From: Symbiodinium natans
Lineage: Eukaryota > Sar > Dinophyceae > Suessiales > Symbiodiniaceae
Reading direction: 5' to 3'
Assembly (NCBI GenBank): GCA_905221605.1
Contig: CAJNDS010002501.1
Span: 597,501 to 647,500, forward strand
DNA length: 50,000 bases
A program made the position numbers and the translations under genes. Under the pieces are notes generated by a model. The model was given only the letters and a program-made list of their open reading frames with translations. It did no database searches and had not been told where the DNA came from. Shown piece after piece: positions 44,596 to 50,000 of this stretch; position 1 is the stretch's first letter, and each line of letters opens with the position of its first letter.

Positions 44596-45190
44596 CAACA
44601 GTACGAACAAGCAAACCGTGGAAACCCCTAACACCCTTCGAGCCCCCAGCCCAAAACAAAGCCTCACAACCCCACCCTAAAGCCCCAACCCCTCCCCCCC
44701 CCAAAAAATATACAGGTGTATTTATGAATTCATCTATACTTGTGTATTAAAAAAGTACAAGAAAGGTCCGCAAAACTTCGAAAATGAACCCCTAAATCGC
44801 TTGGGCCTCAACACTTTTGTCGGTGGCTCTTCAAGGGGTGGACGGTGGAGGGAGGTATGAAAGGGTTCTTAATGGAGGGGGTTCATGGAGAGAAAGTACC
44901 TGGGGAACCTTAGGGAAGCTTAGAGAGTCTTAGGGAGTAGTGGGAAGTAGTAGGGAGCCTTAGGCTACATACCCCCCTTGAACCGCCATCCCTTAAGAAC
45001 CCTAAAAGGGAAACAGTTTTAGGCCTTATGCCTAGACCTTGAGCCCCGACCTAACACTAAACCCTAACCCGGCCCTAAACCGCAAACCGTAAACCCCCCA
45101 AAACCCAGAACTCTGAATCCTAAACCCTAAACCCTAAACCCTAAACCCTAAACCTTAGGCCCTACAAGCCCGAAGGTTTGGGCTCTTGGC

Positions 45191-45232
45191 CTTCGAGTTT
45201 GTGTATCCCATGGGTCGTCAACTCCCAGAGTC
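45191..45232 (-). CDS. candidate exon, minus strand
   Basis: CCTTGTAG|G acceptor, GC donor (GCCAAG), frame TLGVDDPWDTQT, phase 2-2, framed by CCCTAAA and TTTAGGG arrays. The plus strand is also open here (LAFEFVYPMGRQLPESYKAS), so the strand is not certain. Confidence 0.38.
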
Positions 45233-45269
45233 CTACAAGGCATCGACGCACGTCTCCATTCCAATATAG

Positions 45270-45399
45270 GTTTAGGGTTTAGGGTTTAGGGTTTAGGGTT
45301 TAGGGTTTAGGGTTTAGGGTTTAGGGTTTAGGGTTTAGGGTTTAGGGTTCAGGGTTTAGGGTTTGGGGTTTGGGGTTTAGGGTTTAGGGTTTAGGGTAG
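45270..45399 (+). repeat. telomere-type array (TTTAGGG)
   Basis: Eighteen units. Confidence 0.94.
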
Positions 45400-45433
45400 G
45401 GGGCCTGAGTATTTAAAATAGGGTTTTGGGGGG

Positions 45434-45490
45434 TTGTTATGGTATAATGATAAAGGGACCATAAGAGGATACTATTAGTAATTATTCCGA
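45434..45490. mobile_element. family F repeat, copy 1
   Basis: GTTATGGTATAATGATAAAGGGACC.TAAG.G.ATACTATT.G.AATTATTC, shared with the window's right edge. Confidence 0.5.
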
Positions 45491-45749
45491 CCCCTATATT
45501 CGGCTGGCGGCGACGCCCTCTTGCTTCGGCTTCGGGTCATTCGGACCCTCAGCCCTAAATCCTAAAAGCCTAGGCAAACACTAAACCTCCAAACACGCAG
45601 AGAATCCCATGACCCTAAACCCTAAACTTGAAACCCTGAACCATGAACCCCAAAAAAGCACCCGCAGCAAAAAAAAACACTCTTACCACCCTCAACCCTG
45701 AACCCTTAACCCTAAGCCCTAAACCCTCGGCCTTTTGCGGCCCCCTAAA

Positions 45750-45866
45750 CCCTAAACCTTAAGCCCTAAACCCTAAACCCTAAACCCTAAACCCTAAACC
45801 CTAAACCCTAAACCCTAAACCCTAAACCCTAAACCCTAAACCCTAAACCCTAAACCCTAAACCCAA
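45750..45866 (-). repeat. telomere-type array (CCCTAAA)
   Basis: Sixteen units. Confidence 0.94.
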
Positions 45867-46400
45867 ACCCTCCCCAAAAAGCAAGAGTTCTCGTGAAGAG
45901 CACAGCCCTTCTCACTTTGCTTGGTTGCGGACAGCCCTGAGAGCCTTGGAGAGTTCGGGCTCAAGGTTAGGGCTCAAGAAAAAGGGTTTAGGGTTAGGGT
46001 CTAGGGTTCAGGGTTTGGGATAAACCCTAAACCCGAAACCCCAAACCAGGGTTGAGGGCCAAGTTGGGGGTTTGACCTCTTAGAAAGTGCCGGGGTTGCT
46101 GGGTTGCGCGGCGCCCAAACCCACCCAAAACGTCAAACCCGGTTTAGGGTTTAGGTTTAGGGTGTAGGGTGCAGGGTGCAGGGTGCAGGGTGTAGGGTGT
46201 AGGGTGTAGGGTTTAGGGTTTAGGGTTTAGGGTTTAGGGCTTAGGGCTTAGGGCTTAGGCTTTAGGGGCGGCATGTTTGAATCAATCCGTCCAAACGAGA
46301 GATGGTGCACCCGAAAATCCTAATAAGCCTCCAAGGCTCCTTAGGTCTAGAAGGGTAGTTTAGGGTTTAGGGTTTAAGGTTTAGGGTTTAGGGTTTGGGA

Positions 46401-46564
46401 AGCTACATGGTTCCCTGAATATGGTCCCTTACCTCCCTGAAAGGGTTCGGATGTAACAGCCCTTGGGTTGCTTCGGTTTTTGTTTAGGTTTGTGAGGGGT
46501 ATATAGTATATAAGGGTTCCACGTTTAAGGGCCCGTACTAAGGGCACCATGCAACTACCCTAAG
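46401..46564. mobile_element. MITE-like family C, copy 4
   Basis: Diverged ends AGCTACATGGTTCCCTGA and AAGGGCACCATGCAACTACCC, with a GGTTCGGATGT...CCCTTGGG interior. Confidence 0.6.
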
Positions 46565-46667
46565 AGAGAATCAGCGAGACCAATGCTAGCCAACAGTGGC
46601 TGGAGGTCAACATTGGGCTCTTGTCGAGGAACTTACATGAATCAGAAAGGTTTCTGAGCAAGACCCG

Positions 46668-46778
46668 GTTTAGGGTTTAGGGTTTAGGGTTTAGGGTTTA
46701 GGGTTTAGGGTTTAGGGTTTAGGGTTTAGGGTTTAGGGTTTAGGGTTTAGGGTTTAGGGTTCAGGGTTCAGGGTTTGG
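46668..46778 (+). repeat. telomere-type array (TTTAGGG)
   Basis: Fifteen units. Confidence 0.94.
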
Positions 46779-46929
46779 GAAATTGTGGCCAGGAGGACTC
46801 CAAAGACCATCCCGAAGACAAGACTGAAGATGTGCGGGGGGGGTTTGAGGTTGAGCGGTTTGTGTTCGTTTGGGGGTTCAGGCTTTATCCCTTTAGGGTT
46901 TAGGGTTTAGGGTTTAGGGTTTAGGGTTT

Positions 46930-47290
46930 AGGGTTTAGGGTCCATACATATCCATACTATAAACCTTCTGGTGAAAAACTTGCCGTGGCGTCGACAATGC
47001 ACACACACACCCTCTTTTCGGCTGCGGGAAAACGGCGAGCAGGAGCATTGCCCAAGCGCAGTTCGGCAATTGTGAGTTTGTCCGGCTTTGTGCAAGACAC
47101 TCTAAAACAAGCTGCTTCTCTTGAGCACATGCAACATTTGGTCTCGTCTTGTACAAGACACAGCTCCTACAGTAGCTTCAAACCAGCAAACTCTCATTGT
47201 CTGAGAAGAAGATTTTGCAGCATTATGCAACATCTCTGTGCGGCGGGATCCCGCAGTCCAGGCAAAGCGTTTGTTGTCACGCTGTCAACC
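46930..47290. other. telomere-free unique segment
   Basis: About 360 bp of ordinary-composition DNA with overlapping frames of 110 codons (plus) and 73 codons (minus), neither recognised. It could hold one or more exons, but I cannot place splice sites. Confidence 0.4.
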
Positions 47291-47477
47291 CTGAACCCTA
47301 AACCCTCAACCTTATAAACCCTAAACCCGAAACCCGAAACCCTAAATCCCGAGCCTCTGAGGCTCCTAAAGCTTAAAAGCAGTCCCGAGCTCCATCGCGC
47401 GGCTGGTCAGCAGGGTTGGCCCAAGCTTCACACTCCTCGGCGAGTTAGGGCCATGGCTTCAGAGTTTAGGGTTTAGG

Positions 47478-47592
47478 GTAAACCCTAAACCCTAAACCCT
47501 AAACCCTAAACCCTAAACCCTAAACCCTAAACCCTAAACCCTAAACCCTAAACCCTAAACCCTAAACCCTAAACCCTAAACCCTAAACCCTA
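47478..47592 (-). repeat. telomere-type array (CCCTAAA)
   Basis: Sixteen units. A TTTAGGG pair sits immediately before it, so the two orientations meet head-on. Confidence 0.94.
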
Positions 47593-47984
47593 GCCGGTTA
47601 AGGGTTTAGGGTCCTCACAGAGGCACTGCTTTCATCAGCCGAAAGCCCTTAGAGAATGCCCCCAGAATTGGGGAAAGAGGTGAGAGATGAGAAAAAAACC
47701 CTAAACCCTAAGCCCTAAACCCTAAACCCTTAACCCTAAACCCATGTGGGGTGCGCATGGCCCGTCCTAACACATGTCCTTTCTTCCGACTCTCGTTCAG
47801 AAGCTTGTGTAGGGCCAATCCAAACGCTTTTGGGGTTGAAGGGCTTGGCTTGCGCGAGCTTTGGGCTTAGATGCCTCCACGTTGCTTCCGGTATGCGCAA
47901 CCCGAAACCCTAAACCCTAAACCCTAAACCCTAAACCCTAAACCCTACCCTACACCCTACACCCCTTTTCGTAAGATGCCCGGC

Positions 47985-48026
47985 CAGGCTTCTTGGGCTG
48001 AGGAAGTTCCAGCTTGAGCTGCCACC
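47985..48026 (-). CDS. candidate exon, minus strand
   Basis: GATTAG|G acceptor, GC donor (GCCGGG), frame VAAQAGTSSAQEA, phase 2-2. Confidence 0.35.
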
Positions 48027-48074
48027 CTAATCAGAATGATCCCCCCCTCACCCACATTTGGGGGTTTAGGGTTT

Positions 48075-48316
48075 ATGCAGGGTTTAGGGTCCCTAAACCC
48101 TAAACCCTAAAACCTAAACCCCCTAAACCCTAAACCCTAAAACCTAAACCCTATATAAACCCCAGCAGAGGATTATGGGGGGTTTAGGGATTAGGGTTTA
48201 GGGTTGAGGGTTTAGGGACCCTAAACCCTAAACCCTAAACCCTAAACCCTAAACCCTCAACCCTCAACCCTCAACCCTAAACCCTAAACCCTAAACCCTA
48301 ACCCTAAACCCTAACC
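48075..48316. repeat. mixed-orientation telomere-type block
   Basis: Two foldback junctions where TTTAGGGTCCCTAAA and TTTAGGGACCCTAAA meet directly (48083-48100, 48211-48226). Confidence 0.88.
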
Positions 48317-48349
48317 CCCCAAATCCCCAACCTGAGGGCCCACAACAGC

Positions 48350-48387
48350 CTTCTGGATGCCAAGACTCGCTCCGAGCTCGGTGATTC
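48350..48387 (-). CDS. candidate exon, minus strand
   Basis: CTTAAG|G acceptor, GC donor (GCTGTT), frame ITELGASLGIQK, phase 1 in and 0 out. Confidence 0.35.
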
Positions 48388-48517
48388 CTTAAGGGTGTGG
48401 AGTGTTTAAGGTTTAGGGTTTAGGGTTTAGGGTTCAGGGTTCAGGGTTTAGGGTTTAGGGTTTAGGAATCAGGGTAGGGTTTGGGGCTGAGCTCCTTCTG
48501 GCTTTGGGGGTCCTCAC

Positions 48518-48576
48518 AGTGTTGACGGTGTGCGACGGTCAGGGAAGCTCATGGGTATGCAGGGCTGGAACTGCAT
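48518..48576 (-). CDS. candidate exon, possibly a first coding exon
   Basis: Sense CTTTTGGCAG precedes ATGCAGTTCCAG. The frame MQFQPCIPMSFPDRRTPST ends at a GTGAGG donor. An ATG right after AG would suit a spliced-leader acceptor followed by the start codon, but this is inference. Confidence 0.38.
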
Positions 48577-48689
48577 CTGCCAAAAGGAGCCAGGTTCCTT
48601 TTTACGGACAACGCTTGGAAAAGATCCTTACCCCCCCCCCCCCCCCCCCCGCGCGCCGGCCCAAACAGAGCCTAGCACCCCCCCCCCCC

Positions 48690-48865
48690 CCGGACCAAAC
48701 AAAAAACATGAAACAAGTATTATATGTATATATATATATAATATATACATATATATATATACTATATATACATATACATAGTATATATATATATACGAAT
48801 ATATATTATATATATATATATATACATTTCGATATTTACATATACATACCACAACACCCCCCCCC
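48690..48865. repeat. poly(C) and TA-rich microsatellite block
   Basis: TATATATA stretches framed by poly(C) runs at 48630, 48680 and 48855; Tyr/Ile-rich frames are artefacts. Confidence 0.85.
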
Positions 48866-48941
48866 CCCCAACTCTATGGGAAAATACCTACATGCCCTGT
48901 AAACCCTGCATACTCTTGGGTTTCACTGTCTACTCCACGGA

Positions 48942-49133
48942 ACTTGGGATGTTACCCTTTAGACTAACAGTCCTTAATAGGGGATTATAGTACCCCCCCC
49001 CCTATTCTAATTCGGGTTTAGGGTTTAGGGTTTAGGGTTTAGGGTTTTTTTTAGGGTTTAGGGTTTAGGGTTTAGGTTTTAGGGTTTAGGGTTAATCCCT
49101 ATTGAGCACTGTTAGTATAAGGGGCAACATCCC
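48942..49133. mobile_element. MITE-like family D copy split by a telomere-type array
   Basis: Left half ACTTGGGATGTTACCC...GGGGATTATAGTACC, right half AATCCCTATTGAGCACTG...GGCAACATCCCA. About 80 bp of TTTAGGG repeats lie between them (49014-49091). Confidence 0.68.
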
Positions 49134-49569
49134 ACATGGAAACTCTGTACGAGGCTCCTCCGTGTCCTCAACCCCCAAAACAATCGAGGGTTTAGGGTTT
49201 AGGGTTGAGGGTTGGGGGTGCGGTGTCCAGCGGCGTTGCCGCAAAGTTTGCATTCCAGGGGCAGCTACTTTATTTGGGTCGTGGGTTCAGGGTTCAGGGT
49301 ATTTAGCGGCTAAGGCTTACCCTTAGGCTCAAAATCCCAAAACCTTCTATAAAAAGGCCTTGGGCCCAACAAAACCCCCTTAAACAAGAGTTCTTGGAGC
49401 CTTTGGGGTTTAGGGTTTAGGGTTTTTTCGGGTTTTTAGGGTTTATAGGGTTTAGGGTTAAGGTTTGGGGGTTAGGGCGTCTCCGCGCAGTGGCCGACAA
49501 TTCCACGTGGAAATAGCGGCGGCCCAACCCACCCAAGGATTTATGTGTCCGGGGGGGGGGGGGGGGCCT

Positions 49570-49884
49570 TATGGTGCGTGAGTTTAGGGTTTAGGGTTTG
49601 GGGTTTAGGGTTTAGGGGTTTAGGGTTTAGGGTTTGGGGTTTGGGGTTTGGGGTTTGGGGTGGGCTTTGGGGTTTGGGGTTTGGGGTTGGGTTGGGGTTT
49701 AGGGTTTGGGGTTTAGGGTTACCATAAACCCTAAACCAACCTAAACCCTAAACCCTAAACCCTAGACCCTAGACCCTAGACCCTAGACCCTAGACCCTAG
49801 ACCCTAAACCCTAAACCCTAAACCCTAAACCCTAAACCCTAAACCCTAAACCCTAACCCTAAACCCTAAACCCTGAACCCTGAA
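49570..49884. repeat. mixed-orientation telomere-variant block
   Basis: TTTGGGG and TTTAGGG variants, then GGGTTACCATAAACCC, then CCCTAAA with six CCCTAGA variants. Confidence 0.9.
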
Positions 49885-49941
49885 CGAAACAAAGCCCAAA
49901 CGTCCCCAAAGCCTTAAACTTGAGGGTTTTGGGGGGGGGGC

Positions 49942-50000
49942 TGTTATAGTTTAATCGTTAAGGGACCCTAAGGGAATACTATTTGAAATTATTCAGTCCA
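49942..50000. mobile_element. family F repeat, copy 2, cut by the window edge
   Basis: GTTATAGTTTAATCGTTAAGGGACCCTAAGGGAATACTATT matches copy 1 and runs off the end. Confidence 0.5.

Noticed and set aside
49545-49727. Gly/Leu/Trp-rich frame at the right end
   Set aside because: Translation of TTTAGGG/TTTGGGG repeats; the same pattern explains many short frames.
1-50000. tRNA, rRNA and CRISPR-type arrays
   Set aside because: I scanned for them by eye and found none. The regular arrays are telomere-type, with no spacer structure.

Overview
The window looks like nuclear DNA of a dinoflagellate, probably a Suessiales/Symbiodiniaceae-type genome. The reasons are plant-type telomere heptamers (TTTAGGG/CCCTAAA) scattered in dozens of internal arrays on both strands, very sparse coding sequence in tiny exons, GT, GC and GA splice donors with AG|G acceptors, a Ty1/copia-type LTR element, an intronless ubiquitin-like/RCC1-repeat gene of a kind expanded in these algae, and a nuclear copy of dinoflagellate-type mitochondrial cob. 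Family assignment is from recognition of protein motifs; no search was run. Almost all long open frames in the window are artefacts of heptamer, GC-minisatellite, poly(G) or microsatellite repeats.

The main gene is on the minus strand and is invisible as open frames. Short non-repetitive islands between the telomere-type arrays translate, in order and in compatible splice phases, into a complete Ser/Thr protein kinase domain most like Aurora kinases. Seventeen exons from 27473 down to 2620 (33 to 78 nt each) sum to 801 nt, or 267 codons without a stop. They carry the glycine loop, VFALK lysine, alpha-C glutamate, HRDLKPEN, DFGW, CGTMDYLSPEM, VDCW and the RLPLADALRWPWV end. Six more phase-compatible exons lie upstream (31794 to 28768). 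Three lie downstream (1284 to 87), after which the gene leaves the left edge. Weaker candidate exons on the same strand continue to about 48.6 kb, so the gene may fill the window or a second gene may lie upstream.

Introns are 0.2 to 9.2 kb. They are filled with telomere-type arrays, small inverted-repeat (MITE-like) elements in at least five families, a GC-rich minisatellite, a CAG tract and microsatellites. On the sense strand the intron 5' end usually carries TTTAGGG and the 3' end CCCTAAA, so the two ends are often complementary.

The largest intron (13856-23062) holds two other units: an intact 505-codon ubiquitin-like plus RCC1-type repeat gene (19151-20668, minus) and a complete LTR retrotransposon (14970-18843) with 5-bp target duplications (AACAA), a tRNA-type primer site and decayed gag and RNase H. 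A 2-kb non-canonical region of the element encodes a 484-codon protein I do not recognise. The whole element is saturated with the word ACTTC on its sense strand: about 95 copies where about four are expected.

Right of 32 kb the window is mainly arrays, MITE-like elements, poly(G)/poly(C) tracts, AT islands and possible micro-exons. A 1-kb mitochondrial insert (36127-37116) carries the 3' part of cob plus GC-cored hairpins.
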